57,094 bases of DNA from Fusicatenibacter sp. (GTDB lineage: Bacteria > Bacillota > Clostridia > Lachnospirales > Lachnospiraceae). The notes under the pieces were generated by a model. It did not search any database and was not told where the DNA came from. It saw only the letters and a list, made by a program, of their open reading frames with translations. Positions within the stretch are counted from its first letter, which is position 1, and every line of letters starts with the position of its first letter. This document shows positions 1 to 9,240 of this stretch, piece by piece. A program made the position numbers and the translations under genes. Where the stretch lies: positions 1-57,094 of the forward strand of contig JAGHIA010000135.1 of the NCBI GenBank assembly GCA_017887445.1, given 5' to 3'.

Positions 1-3
1 ACT

Positions 4-51
4 CACCTCCCCGTGCTTTGTAGTATAGCTTCCGCTTTCAGTATAGAGCAA
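4..51. promoter_or_regulatory. Possible overlapping divergent promoters and ribosome-binding site of an off-window gene
   Basis: On the plus strand TTGTAG (18-23) and TATAGA (42-47) are 18 bp apart. On the minus strand TTGCTC (complement of 46-51) and TATACT (complement of 22-27) are also 18 bp apart, so each -10 overlaps the other strand's -35. The complement of 4-12 reads GGGGAGGTG, a strong Shine-Dalgarno for a minus-strand gene starting just outside the window. This suggests a regulator transcribed divergently from the flavodoxin-like gene; that is inference. Confidence 0.4.
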
Positions 52-122
52 AACGTAGAGGAAGTCGAACCTTTCATTGCTATTTGTGCCGCCAACTGAA
101 AGGCGGCGGAATGGAGATTGTT

Positions 123-707
123 ATGAAGAAAATATTGATCGTACAAGGCGGCGGAAGGCCGAAGGGAAACACGGCGCAGCTGGTTCAGGCTTTTGCGGAA
201 GGCGCAAAGGACGCGGGACATACGGTGGAGACCGTGTCGCTTCTGAAACAGGAAGTGAAGGGATGTCTCGGATGCAATGCCTGCCGCTATGGAAAACCGT
301 GTATTCAGAAGGACAGCTTCAACGAGATGGTTCCCAGGATCCTGGAGGCGGATCTGATCGTGTTTGCCTCGCCGCTGTATTTCTGGACCGTATCGTCGAA
401 GATCAAAGCGTTTATCGAGCGGTTTTACTGTATCGCCCAGGAAGATCCGAACCCGCCTCTTGGAAGATACGAGAAATATCCGGTGAAGGACAGCGCGCTT
501 CTGATGACCTCGGCGGACAATTTCTTCTGGACTTTTGAGCAGGCCGCCTCCTACTATCAGTTTGCCGTGGTCAATTATATCGGCTTTCATGACCGGGGAA
601 TGCTGCTGGCAGGCGGCTGCGGGGATACCAACGGAAAACCGCAGATCCAGCAGACAGACTGGCTGGAGAAGGCGTATGCGTTTGGAAAAAAGATTTATGA
701 GGAATAA
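123..707 (+). CDS. Flavodoxin-like NAD(P)H-dependent FMN reductase
   Basis: A 194-residue cytoplasmic protein of the NADPH-dependent FMN reductase / flavodoxin-like fold. The N-terminus (MKKILIVQGGGRPKGNTAQL) has the beta strand and phosphate loop that hold FMN. A Cys-rich stretch CLGCNACRYGKPC lies near residues 45-57, and SPLYFWTVSSKIKAFIER is typical of the iron-sulfur-flavoprotein/multimeric flavodoxin subgroup. The ATG at 123 is chosen because GGAG lies 7 nt upstream; an ATG at 111 in the same frame is possible. The electron acceptor cannot be deduced. It probably works alone or with a redox-responsive regulator encoded divergently to the left. Confidence 0.8.
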   Translation: MKKILIVQGGGRPKGNTAQLVQAFAEGAKDAGHTVETVSLLKQEVKGCLGCNACRYGKPCIQKDSFNEMVPRILEADLIVFASPLYFWTVSSKIKAFIERFYCIAQEDPNPPLGRYEKYPVKDSALLMTSADNFFWTFEQAASYYQFAVVNYIGFHDRGMLLAGGCGDTNGKPQIQQTDWLEKAYAFGKKIYEE

Positions 708-762
708 AAGATTCAGAAGGGCCAAAATGTCTGAAATATCGGGGGTTTGAGGAGGTGAAAGA

Positions 763-1227
763 ATGATTGGAGCCGGACGTGAAAGTAAGGAAGATAATGA
801 TCTGTTTTTTACCTGCAGTCTGATCGACTATATCGCGCGGAAAACAAAAAACCGCCGTGTGGATGTGGTCAATGGTCTGGGAAAAGAGCGGATCGGGAGG
901 ATTTATGAGCTGGCGGATGTGTATCACAGCGATAACATTGACCGGGTCAGCGATGATTTTATAGAGGAAGCCAATCTGCCTCAGGGCCAGTTTGACAATG
1001 TGGGCGAGTGCCATTTTACGATCCCCACCCACTGGGATATCGGAAAAGTATATAAAAGGCTGATCAAGGGCGCCGCCGCAGAGCAGGGACTGGAGATTGT
1101 GGATGCGTTGTTCAAGGTCTATCGATCCTTTGTCAGCGAGCTGATCGACGATTACAACGGCAGCTTTTACTATGAAAACCCGTCCTATATCCTGGAGTGT
1201 TTTCTGGAAAATAAGGTTCTCGAGTAG
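763..1227 (+). CDS. Conserved hypothetical protein, 154 aa
   Basis: A soluble 154-residue protein with no signal peptide or membrane segment. It begins after a perfect GGAGGTG ribosome-binding site 5 nt before the ATG. The sequence is mostly helical and acidic, with ESKEDNDLFFTCSLIDYIARKT near the N-terminus and DVYHSDNIDRVSDDFIEE in the middle. It resembles small uncharacterised proteins common in Lachnospiraceae, but I cannot assign a domain with confidence. It lies 55 nt after the flavodoxin gene and may be co-transcribed. Codon use and the good start make it a real gene; its function is unknown. Confidence 0.65.
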   Translation: MIGAGRESKEDNDLFFTCSLIDYIARKTKNRRVDVVNGLGKERIGRIYELADVYHSDNIDRVSDDFIEEANLPQGQFDNVGECHFTIPTHWDIGKVYKRLIKGAAAEQGLEIVDALFKVYRSFVSELIDDYNGSFYYENPSYILECFLENKVLE

Positions 1228-1229
1228 TG

Positions 1230-1365
1230 ATGGTTCAGCCTGCCGTTATCCAGCAAGCGGTTTTCGTACCGAACATGCGAAAACCCGTAATAGTTTAGCT
1301 AGATCTGCGCAGACCGTATGAAACGTGGTGCCTGCAGCCATCCAGTCCATCGCAAAGCGTGTAAC
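1230..1365. repeat. Composite degenerate copy of families A and C
   Basis: Positions 1230-1285 resemble the left half of the family A element at 12681 (GGTTCAGCCTGCC followed by a hairpin GTTTTCG...CGAAAAC). Positions 1287-1365 resemble an inverted family C element (CGCAGACCGTATGAAA, then GTGGTGCCTGCAGCCAT, ending in GTAAC). The copy is worn, and its terminal inverted repeats no longer match perfectly. It fills the whole gap before addB, so the addB promoter may lie in or before it. Confidence 0.6.
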
Positions 1366-1400
1366 CGCTACTTCAAAATAGAAAGGACAGAGACCATCCC

Positions 1401-4400
1401 ATGTCATTACAGTTTATATTTGGAAATTCCGGCGCCGGAAAATCGGAGTACGGATTCCGTTACATCATAGATAAGGCCATGCGGTATCCCAACCGGCGTT
1501 TTCTGGTGGTGGTGCCGGAGCAGTTTACGATGCAGACTCAGAAGACGCTTGTGTCCATGCACCCGGACGGCGGCATCCTGAACATCGATGTGCTGAGTTT
1601 TCAGCGTCTTGCCTACCGGATCTTCGAGGAAACCGGCGGGGAGCTGCGGCCGCTGCTGTCGGAGACGGGAAAGACCCTGGTGCTCCAGTGGATCGCCCAG
1701 GAGCAGGAGAAAAACCTGAAGGTATTGGGCCAGAACCTGAAGCGCCGCGGGGCGGTGGCAAAGATGAAATCCCTGGTCTCTGAGCTGATGCAGTACCAGG
1801 TGACGGCAGAGGATCTGGAGCAGTGGCAGGAGCGGGCCAAGGGAAAGCCGCTGCTGGCGTTGAAGCTGCAGGATATCGGCTGCATCTATCAGGCGTTTGA
1901 GGAGTATCTGCGGGACAGCTATGTGACCCCGGAGGGTGTTCTGGAGGTCATGGAGCAGAAGCTGGAGCAGTCGGAAAAAATCCGCAGCAGCGAGATTCTG
2001 TTCGACGGATTTGTGGGATTCACGCCGGTGCAGCTGAAGGTGTTAAGGAAGCTGATGGCCCTTTGTCCGAAGCTGCTGGTGACGGTGACCATGGACGAGC
2101 GGGAGAATCCCATAGGCCGCTGCGGTCCGCAGAATCTGTTTTTCGCCAGCAAGAAGATGGTGCGTCAGCTGATGGACCGGGCCCAGGATGCCCGCTGCCA
2201 GGTGCTTCCGGAAATCTGGACCAGAAGGAGCGGACACAGCAGGTTTGCCAAAGGCAGCGCGCTGGATTTCCTGGAGCAGAATCTTTACCGCTACGGCAAG
2301 GAGCAGTGGAACGGCACGCCGGGGGAGGAGCTTTCCATCCGCGTGGCGGTAAATCCCCAGGAGGAGCTGCGGGCAGTGACCGCCAAGATCCATCAGCTGC
2401 TCCGCACCGGCGGCTACCGCTACCGGGAGATCGCGGTGATCACCGGCGATCTTTCTTCCTATGCCAGCTATGCGCGGCAGATGTTTGGCGAGGCGGGCAT
2501 CCCGTGTTTTATCGACGAAAAGCATACGGTGCTGATGAACCCCTTTGTGGAATTTCTCCGGGCGGCGCTGGATCTGGTGGTGCAGGATTTTTCCTATGAA
2601 TCCGTGTTCCGTTATCTGCGCTGCGGCATGGGCGGACTGTCCCGGCAGGAGACGGATCAGCTGGAAAATTATGTGATTGCTCTGGGCATCCGGGGATTTT
2701 CCCGCTATAAGGAGACCTGGACCCGGTGTTATAAAGGGATGAAGCCGGAGGAACTGCTGCACATCAACGAGCTGCGCGGCCGTTTTCTGGAAGAGGTACA
2801 GGAGTTTGCCGAGGGCATGAAGCGGCGGAAGACTTCTGTGGTCTTCAAGACAAAGACCCTCTATGAATTTATCGTAAAGAGCCAGTGCCAGAGAAAGCTG
2901 GAGCGGCAGGAAAAAATGTTTCAGGAGCGCCGGGAGGCGGCCATGGCAAGAGAGTACGCGCAGATTTACGGCATTGTCATGGAGCTGCTGGACAAGCTGG
3001 TGGAAGTGCTGGGAGACGAGGCGGTTTCCCTGGCGGATTACCAGGAGATCCTGGAGGCCGGGTTCCAGGAGGCGCAGGTGGCGGTGATCCCGCCGCTGGC
3101 CGACCAGGTGCTGATCGGCGATAACGAGCGTACCAGACTGAAAAACATCCGGGTGCTGTTTTTTGTGGGCGTCAACGAGGGACTGATTCCCCGCCATACG
3201 GGCTCAGGCGGCATTCTCTCGGAGCCTGACCGGGAGGAGCTGAAAAGGAATCAGGCGGAGCTTTCGCCCACCTCCCGGGAAGAAATGTATATGCAGCGGT
3301 TTTATCTCTATCTGAACCTGACCAAGCCTTCCGAGCGGCTGTACCTTTCCTACTGCCGTACCAACGCCAAGGGGGAGAGTCTGATGCCGTCCTACCTGAT
3401 CGGCAGCTTCCGCAAACTGTTTCCCAGGCTGGAGGTCCGTGAGGTGGAGGAAGCAAAAGAGCCGGAGACACCGCTGGACGCGCTGCCGATGTTTCTCGCG
3501 GGACTGCATCAGGCGGCCGAGCGGGGGGCCAGCGGGGAATTTCTGGAGCTGTACCGCTGGTATAAGAGCCATCCGGAGGCGGGGATTCCTGTGGACGATT
3601 ATGTGGAGGCCGTATTTTTCCGCAATCCTCAGGATGTGATCGGAAAGACTGCCGCCCATGCGCTGTACGGGCAGGTACTGACCAACAGCGCCACACGGCT
3701 GGAGAAATACGCGGCCTGCGCGTTCGCTCATTTCATGGAGTACGGCCTGCGGCTGCAGGAACGGGCGCAGTATGAGTTTAGGGCCAACGATATGGGAAGT
3801 GTGATGCACGAGGCGCTGGAGCAGTTTTCCCGCCTGCTGCAGAAGGAAGGACTGGACTGGAAGGCGCTGGATGAGGAGGAGAGAGAACGCCTGATCGACG
3901 AGAGCGTGGAGGCGGTCATCGGCGATTACGGAAACACGATCCTCCAGAGCAGCAGCCGGAACCGGTATATGATCCGGAGAGTGAAGCGGATTCTTCGAAG
4001 AACCGTGTGGGCGCTGCAGGAACAGTTAAAAAGGGGAAGCTTTGCGCCGGGGGCTTTCGAGGTGTCCTTTGCCATGGAGGATTCCCTGGACGCCATCAAT
4101 ATCGCCCTCTCCGACGAGGAGAAGCTGCGGCTGCGGGGGCGCATCGACCGTATGGATGTGTGCGAGAAGGACGACGCGGTGTATGTGAAGATCATCGACT
4201 ATAAATCCGGAAATACCTCGCTGGATCTGGTGGCGCTGTATTACGGCCTGCAGCTGCAGCTGATCGTCTATATGGACGCGGCGCTGGAGCTGGAGGAAAA
4301 AAAGCATCCGGGAAAGGATGTGGAGCCGGCGGGGATTTTCTATTATCACATCGGGGACCCGCTGCTGGAACGAAAGGACGGAGAGACCGACGAGGCCTGG

Positions 4401-4817
4401 AACCGCAGGCTGCTGGCGGCTCTGAAAATGGACGGACTGGTAAACGCGGACCCGCAGGTGGTGTCTCTTCTGGATCACACCGTGGGCGCGGGGGCGTCGT
4501 CGGATGTGGTGCCGGTGGGATATAAAAAGGACGGAAGCTTCAGTAGCTATTCCAAGGTGGCGACCCGGGAGGAGTTTTCCGTGATCCGCAAATACACGGA
4601 GCGGAAGATCCGGGAGATCGGCCGGGGCATCCTGGACGGAAACGCAAAGGCGTCTCCCTATCAGCTGGGAACCCGCAACGCCTGTACCTTCTGTCCCTAC
4701 GGGGGAATCTGCGGCTTCGACCAGCGGCTGCCGGGATTCCAGTACCGAAAACTGAAGACGCTGGACGATTTTGAACTGATCAGGGCAATGCAGGAGGATG
4801 TTGAGACATGGGAGTAA
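1401..4817 (+). CDS. addB: AddB, ATP-dependent helicase/nuclease subunit B
   Basis: AddB pairs with AddA in the Gram-positive counterpart of RecBCD, which resects double-strand breaks and feeds recombination. At 1138 residues it is close to the usual length. The N-terminus has a Walker A loop GNSGAGKS (residues 8-15). The C-terminal nuclease core is visible as GRIDRMD (about 914) and IIDYKSG (about 930). Four cysteines, Cys773, Cys1095, Cys1098 and Cys1104, match the family's iron-sulfur staple in spacing (C-x2-C-x5-C at the end). The ATG follows a modest AAAGGA site 12 nt upstream. It overlaps addA by 10 nt, so the two are translationally coupled. Confidence 0.96.
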   Translation: MSLQFIFGNSGAGKSEYGFRYIIDKAMRYPNRRFLVVVPEQFTMQTQKTLVSMHPDGGILNIDVLSFQRLAYRIFEETGGELRPLLSETGKTLVLQWIAQEQEKNLKVLGQNLKRRGAVAKMKSLVSELMQYQVTAEDLEQWQERAKGKPLLALKLQDIGCIYQAFEEYLRDSYVTPEGVLEVMEQKLEQSEKIRSSEILFDGFVGFTPVQLKVLRKLMALCPKLLVTVTMDERENPIGRCGPQNLFFASKKMVRQLMDRAQDARCQVLPEIWTRRSGHSRFAKGSALDFLEQNLYRYGKEQWNGTPGEELSIRVAVNPQEELRAVTAKIHQLLRTGGYRYREIAVITGDLSSYASYARQMFGEAGIPCFIDEKHTVLMNPFVEFLRAALDLVVQDFSYESVFRYLRCGMGGLSRQETDQLENYVIALGIRGFSRYKETWTRCYKGMKPEELLHINELRGRFLEEVQEFAEGMKRRKTSVVFKTKTLYEFIVKSQCQRKLERQEKMFQERREAAMAREYAQIYGIVMELLDKLVEVLGDEAVSLADYQEILEAGFQEAQVAVIPPLADQVLIGDNERTRLKNIRVLFFVGVNEGLIPRHTGSGGILSEPDREELKRNQAELSPTSREEMYMQRFYLYLNLTKPSERLYLSYCRTNAKGESLMPSYLIGSFRKLFPRLEVREVEEAKEPETPLDALPMFLAGLHQAAERGASGEFLELYRWYKSHPEAGIPVDDYVEAVFFRNPQDVIGKTAAHALYGQVLTNSATRLEKYAACAFAHFMEYGLRLQERAQYEFRANDMGSVMHEALEQFSRLLQKEGLDWKALDEEERERLIDESVEAVIGDYGNTILQSSSRNRYMIRRVKRILRRTVWALQEQLKRGSFAPGAFEVSFAMEDSLDAINIALSDEEKLRLRGRIDRMDVCEKDDAVYVKIIDYKSGNTSLDLVALYYGLQLQLIVYMDAALELEEKKHPGKDVEPAGIFYYHIGDPLLERKDGETDEAWNRRLLAALKMDGLVNADPQVVSLLDHTVGAGASSDVVPVGYKKDGSFSSYSKVATREEFSVIRKYTERKIREIGRGILDGNAKASPYQLGTRNACTFCPYGGICGFDQRLPGFQYRKLKTLDDFELIRAMQEDVETWE

Positions 4818-7800
4818 CTTGGACCAGAGAACAGGAACAGGTCATCAGACTGCGGGGGAAGAACCTTCTGGTAAGCGCGGCGGCCGGTTCCGGAAAGACG
4901 GCGGTGCTGGTGGAGAGGATTCTTTCTCTGGTGCTGGACGATCAGCGGCCCATCGATGTGGATGAGCTGCTGATTGTGACGTTCACCCGCGCGGCGGCCG
5001 GTGAGATGCGGGAGCGTATCGGCCAGGCGCTGCAGCGGGCTATCGAGGAGGATCCGGACAACGACCATCTCCAAAGGCAGCAGACGCTGCTCCATCACGC
5101 GCAGATCAATACCATCCACGGGTTCTGTTCTTATGTCATCCAGAATTATTTTCAGATGATTGACCTGGATCCGGCCTACCGCATGGCGGAGGACGGTGAG
5201 ATCCGTCTGCTGCGTTCGGATGTGGTGAAGGAGGTTCTGGAGGAAGGCTATGCCGCGCAGACACCTGCTTTTGAAACTTTCATCGAGTGCTATGCCGCCG
5301 GAAAAACCGACGAGGGCATTGAGGAGCTGATCCTGAATCTGTTTGACTTCGCGTCCAGTTATCCGTGGCCGGAGGAATGGCTGGAAGAGTGCCGGGAGAC
5401 GTATGAGATCCGTGACCGGAAGCAGCTGGAAAACGCTCCCTGGATGCGGTATCTGAGGGAGGAGACGCGGAAAAATCTGGAGAGTATCCGAAGGATGCAG
5501 GAGGAGACGCTGGCCCTTTTATCCCGGCCCGGCGGACCAGTGCTCTACGAACCGATGCTGCAGGCAGACCTGGAGCAGACGCTGGCCCTGCAAAGCTGCG
5601 GGACCTATGAAGAACTGCAGAAAGCCTTTGATTCACTGGCGTTTTCCACCCTGTCAAGGAAGAAAGACCCTGACGCGGACGAGACCCTGAAGGAGACGGT
5701 CAAGGCCAGGCGGGAGGAGACGAAAAAGCTGCTGAAGGGCCTGCAGGAGCAGTATTTTTCCAGAACGGAGCAGCAGATTCTGGAGGATACGGCAGTGAGC
5801 CGCCAGCCGGTGCAGGAGCTGATCCGGCTGACCCTGCGCTTCGGCGAGCTGTTTGCGGAAAAGAAGAGAAAGAAAAATCTTCTGGACTATTCGGATCTGG
5901 AGCATTTCGCCTTGAAGATCCTTCTGAAAAAGGAAAACGGGCAGCTGGTACGCACGGAGGCCGCGCGGGAACTGGCCGGACAGTACCGGGAGATCATGAT
6001 CGACGAGTACCAGGACAGCAACTTTATCCAGGAGGCGCTGCTGTCGGCGGTCTCCGGGGAGGAAGACGGCGTCTGGAACCGGTTCATGGTGGGGGATATC
6101 AAGCAGAGCATTTATGGGTTCCGTCTGGCGCGGCCGGAACTGTTTCTGGAAAAATACAGGACCTATGGGAGGGAGGACGCGGAAGGACGCTACTCCGATT
6201 TCAGCGGCGGTGTGAAAGAAAACTCCCGGCGGATCGATCTGCACAAAAATTTCCGCAGCCGGGCGCAGGTGCTGGACACAGCAAACTACATTTTCCGCAG
6301 AGTCATGTGCGAAGATCTGGGCGGAATCGTGTACGACGATGCCGCCAGTCTTTATCCGGGCGCGTCGTTTCCGGAGGAACCTTCAAAGGCGGAAGCGTTC
6401 CAGGCGGATCCGGATGCCGCTTCGGGATGTGCGAAAGAGTCTCATAACACAGAAATCCTGCTGCTGGACCGGAAGGCCCCGGAGCTGGAGGATGACCACA
6501 GCCGGGAGACGATGATCGAGGCCGAGTGTCATATGGTGGCCGCCCGCATCCGCGAACTTGTGGGGCGGGCCCAGGTGCTGGACAAGGAAAGCGGCGCCTA
6601 CCGGCCGGCCTCTTACCGGGACATCGTGATCCTGCTGCGCACGGTCAGCGGCTGGGCGGAGACGTTTCAGCGGATTCTCCAGGCATCGGGGATTCCGGCC
6701 TACTGTACGTCCAGGACGGGATATTTTTCCGCGCGGGAAGTGGTGACGGTGCTGAATTATCTTCAGATCTGTGACAATCCCATGCAGGAGATTCCCTTCG
6801 CCGCGGTGCTCCGCTCGCCGATGGGCGGCTGCAGCGCCCGGGAGCTGGCGGACATCAAATGTATCGGAAAAGACAAAAAGATTTATGAGGCGTGCGCGGA
6901 CTACGCCAGGAGCGGCGCGGATGAGAAACTGCGGGAAAAGCTGCAGCGGTTTCTGACACTTTTGGAGGAACTGCGGCAGAAGGTGCCGTACACCCCGATT
7001 CATGAGCTGCTGACCGAGATCCTGGAGCGGACCGGGTACAGCGGCTATGCGGCGGCGCTTCCCGGCGGGGAGCAGCGAAAAGCCAACCTGCAGATGCTGA
7101 TCGAAAAAGCGGTGGATTTTGAGTCCACCAGCTACCGGGGGCTGTTCCATTTTGTCCGCTACATCCAGCAGCTGCAGAAGTACGAGGTGGACTTCGGAGA
7201 GGTAAACATTCAGGGAGAGACGGCGGACACGGTGCGGATCATGAGCATCCACAAGAGCAAAGGCCTGGAGTTTCCCATCGTGTTTGTCTCGGGAATGGGA
7301 AAGAAGTTTAATCAGTCGGACAGCCGCGCCGCGCTGGTACTCCATGCGGGACTTGGCATCGGCGCGGACGTTATCCGGCCGGAGCGCAGGGAGAAGTCGC
7401 CGTCTGTGCAGAAGCAGGTGCTGCGCAAAGCGCTGGCCATGGAGAATCTGGCGGAGGAAATGCGAGTCCTCTATGTGGCGCTGACCCGGGCCAAGGAAAA
7501 GCTGATCCTCACCGGCGCGGTGGACAAGCTGGAGCAGACGGCCCGCCGGTGTGTGGAGCTGGCGGGTATGTCGGCTGCTCCGGTACAGACTTCCCATGCG
7601 CGTGAAGCGGACGGCCAATGTGCGGAACTGGCGGGTGTGTCGGCTGCTCCAGCACAGGATTCTCATGCGCGTAAAGCGGACGGCCAGAGCGGGAAGTTGT
7701 CGAAAGTGCCGGCTGCTCCGGCGAGTGCGTCCCATGAGGGTGAACGCAACGACCAGAACGAGATGCGGCAGGGATATCCGCAGAATCAGGTACAGCCGCT

Positions 7801-8935
7801 GCCGTATCCGGTATTGTCATCGGCGGGAACTTATCTGGACTGGGTGCTTCCGGCGCTGGCAGGGAGCAGGTGCATGGTTTCGCTGTACGAGAAGTTTGAG
7901 CTGGGGATTCCCAGCAGCTGCCTGAAGGGAGAACAGCCCCCGGTGGAACTTCGGTGTGAGCGGCCGCAGAACATGGTGGAGGAAGAACTGCTGTATCAGA
8001 TGGACCTGCAGGTGAAGAAGGAAGAACTGCTGCAGCTGGACACGGAAAAAGTTTACGATCCTGCGACGGCGAAACTGCTGGAGGAGAATTTTTCCTTCCG
8101 CTACCCGTTTGAAAAGGTGACCAGGCTTCCGGCCAAGATGACGGTCAGCGAGCTGAAACGGGCCGGTGAGGAGGAAGAAGAGGCAGGAGAGCGGCTTTAT
8201 AGTGAATTTGACAGAAGCGCAGGGCAGGTATGGAAGCAAGAGCGGTATGGTGAAAGCGCAGGACACGGTGAAAACGCAGGACACAGTGAAAATGCAGGAC
8301 ACGGTGAAAGCACGGAACCTGTGAAAATCGTGGAACCTGCAGAAACAGAGGAAACGGAAGATGATTTTGTGCCGCTGATCCCTGCATTTATGCAGAAGGA
8401 GCAGAAGGTTCTGCAGGGCGCTGCCAGAGGTACCGCGTATCATAAGATCCTGGAGTGTCTGGATTTCACCAAAGCGGACTCGGAGGAGCAGATCCGGGCA
8501 CAGCTGGAAACCTTGCTGCAGGAACATAAGATGACCGCGGAGGAGGCGAAGTCTGTGCGGGTGCGGGATCTGGTATGGTTTGCCAGGGGACGGCTCGGCC
8601 AGAGGATGAAAAAGGCGTACCAAAATGGAACGCTGTACACGGAGCAGCCGTTTGTTATGGCGGTTCCGGCCTCTCAGATCCGGGAGGAATATCCGGAGCA
8701 GGAGAAGATTCTTGTGCAGGGAATCATCGACGCCTATTTCGAGGAGGACGGCGCGCTGGTGATCGTGGACTACAAGACGGACTGGGCGCCGGACGGCCAG
8801 GGACAGCTGCTGGTGGAGCGTTACCGGAAGCAGCTGTGGTATTACCGGGAGGCGCTGGAGCGGCTGACGGGGAAACCTGTGAAGAAGATGTATCTGTATT
8901 CGTTTTCGCTTGGGAAGGCGCTGGAGTGTGCCTGA
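4808..8935 (+). CDS. addA: AddA, UvrD-family helicase and nuclease subunit A
   Basis: The motor and nuclease subunit of AddAB. Walker A AAAGSGKT is at residues 24-31, later superfamily-1 helicase motifs include IDEYQDSN and VGDIKQSIYGFR, and the C-terminal nuclease motif LVIVDYKTDW lies near residue 1316. At 1375 residues it is longer than the roughly 1230 typical of Bacillus AddA. Two low-complexity inserts account for much of the excess: three 23-residue repeats at about 915-983 and a GESAGHGENAGHSENAG-type region near 1147-1175. Both lie between the helicase and nuclease parts, where extra loops should be tolerated. The last codons (CTG GAG TGT GCC TGA) lie in a family B repeat end, so the repeat supplies the stop. 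Confidence 0.96.
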   Translation: MGVTWTREQEQVIRLRGKNLLVSAAAGSGKTAVLVERILSLVLDDQRPIDVDELLIVTFTRAAAGEMRERIGQALQRAIEEDPDNDHLQRQQTLLHHAQINTIHGFCSYVIQNYFQMIDLDPAYRMAEDGEIRLLRSDVVKEVLEEGYAAQTPAFETFIECYAAGKTDEGIEELILNLFDFASSYPWPEEWLEECRETYEIRDRKQLENAPWMRYLREETRKNLESIRRMQEETLALLSRPGGPVLYEPMLQADLEQTLALQSCGTYEELQKAFDSLAFSTLSRKKDPDADETLKETVKARREETKKLLKGLQEQYFSRTEQQILEDTAVSRQPVQELIRLTLRFGELFAEKKRKKNLLDYSDLEHFALKILLKKENGQLVRTEAARELAGQYREIMIDEYQDSNFIQEALLSAVSGEEDGVWNRFMVGDIKQSIYGFRLARPELFLEKYRTYGREDAEGRYSDFSGGVKENSRRIDLHKNFRSRAQVLDTANYIFRRVMCEDLGGIVYDDAASLYPGASFPEEPSKAEAFQADPDAASGCAKESHNTEILLLDRKAPELEDDHSRETMIEAECHMVAARIRELVGRAQVLDKESGAYRPASYRDIVILLRTVSGWAETFQRILQASGIPAYCTSRTGYFSAREVVTVLNYLQICDNPMQEIPFAAVLRSPMGGCSARELADIKCIGKDKKIYEACADYARSGADEKLREKLQRFLTLLEELRQKVPYTPIHELLTEILERTGYSGYAAALPGGEQRKANLQMLIEKAVDFESTSYRGLFHFVRYIQQLQKYEVDFGEVNIQGETADTVRIMSIHKSKGLEFPIVFVSGMGKKFNQSDSRAALVLHAGLGIGADVIRPERREKSPSVQKQVLRKALAMENLAEEMRVLYVALTRAKEKLILTGAVDKLEQTARRCVELAGMSAAPVQTSHAREADGQCAELAGVSAAPAQDSHARKADGQSGKLSKVPAAPASASHEGERNDQNEMRQGYPQNQVQPLPYPVLSSAGTYLDWVLPALAGSRCMVSLYEKFELGIPSSCLKGEQPPVELRCERPQNMVEEELLYQMDLQVKKEELLQLDTEKVYDPATAKLLEENFSFRYPFEKVTRLPAKMTVSELKRAGEEEEEAGERLYSEFDRSAGQVWKQERYGESAGHGENAGHSENAGHGESTEPVKIVEPAETEETEDDFVPLIPAFMQKEQKVLQGAARGTAYHKILECLDFTKADSEEQIRAQLETLLQEHKMTAEEAKSVRVRDLVWFARGRLGQRMKKAYQNGTLYTEQPFVMAVPASQIREEYPEQEKILVQGIIDAYFEEDGALVIVDYKTDWAPDGQGQLLVERYRKQLWYYREALERLTGKPVKKMYLYSFSLGKALECA
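7550..7756 (+). repeat. Three in-frame 69-bp tandem repeats inside addA
   Basis: Three 23-codon units follow each other: the first two both carry ELAG-SAAP-SHAR-ADGQ and the third is diverged (KLSKVPAAPASASHEGERND). The period is 69 bp, so the frame is kept. They encode an Ala/Ser-rich, probably disordered linker between the helicase and nuclease regions of AddA. Confidence 0.85.
8246..8329 (+). repeat. Short in-frame 18-bp repeats inside addA
   Basis: Consecutive six-residue units GESAGH, GENAGH, SENAGH, GESTEP form a Gly/Glu/Asn-rich segment at about residues 1148-1172 of AddA. The DNA unit is near GGTGAAAACGCAGGACAC. It is probably a flexible linker produced by slippage expansion. Confidence 0.75.
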
Positions 8936-9082
8936 ACATTCATTCCTGCAATCTGCACGCCCCACTTCGCGTGGAATTTACCCCCCAAATTGGTCAGCGT
9001 AGCCCGCTACGCCTCCCGATTTTGGAATAAATTCCCCACAAACTGTGACGCACATCTTGCAGAAAGCAATTTTCAAACACAC
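8924..9082 (+). repeat. Family B repeat, long form, overlapping the addA stop codon
   Basis: About 150 bp matching the element at 26929-27088: CATTCCTGCAATC, then CACGCCCCACTTCGCGTGG, a GTAGCCCGCTACG hairpin, CTTGCAGAAAGCAATTT and the right end TTTCAAACACACTCC. Its left end GGAGTGTGCCTGAACATT is a variant of GGAGCGTGTTTGAAAATT and contains the last codons and stop of addA. Confidence 0.8.
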
Positions 9083-9119
9083 TCCGGAGTGTGTCTGAGC
9101 GTTTAAAACTTAATAAGCA

Positions 9120-9173
9120 AAAACACGCATAAAATCAATCGTAAAAAAATACGATTGATTTTATGCGTGTTTT
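9120..9173. terminator. 24-bp perfect inverted repeat, likely bidirectional terminator
   Basis: Arms 9120-9143 and 9150-9173 are perfectly complementary over 24 bp around a loop of six A. T or A runs flank both ends, so it could stop addA from the left and the Nudix operon from the right. It sits between a full family B element and a second partial copy of that element's right end. Confidence 0.7.
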
Positions 9174-9185
9174 GTGTATAATAAC

Positions 9186-9236
9186 AAATTCCCCACAAAC
9201 TGCGATGCACATCTTGCAGAAAGCAATTTTCAAATC
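9186..9236 (+). repeat. Family B repeat, right-end fragment
   Basis: ATTCCCCACAAACTG, then CACATCTTGCAGAAAGCAA and TTTTCAAA repeat the right 50 bp of the neighbouring family B element (9027-9078) with few changes. The duplication brackets the 24-bp hairpin. Confidence 0.75.
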
Positions 9237-9240
9237 CGCA

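Noticed and set aside
3-725. Long minus-strand open frame opposite the flavodoxin gene
   Set aside because: It is the mirror of a real coding region on the plus strand, with no start signal of its own.
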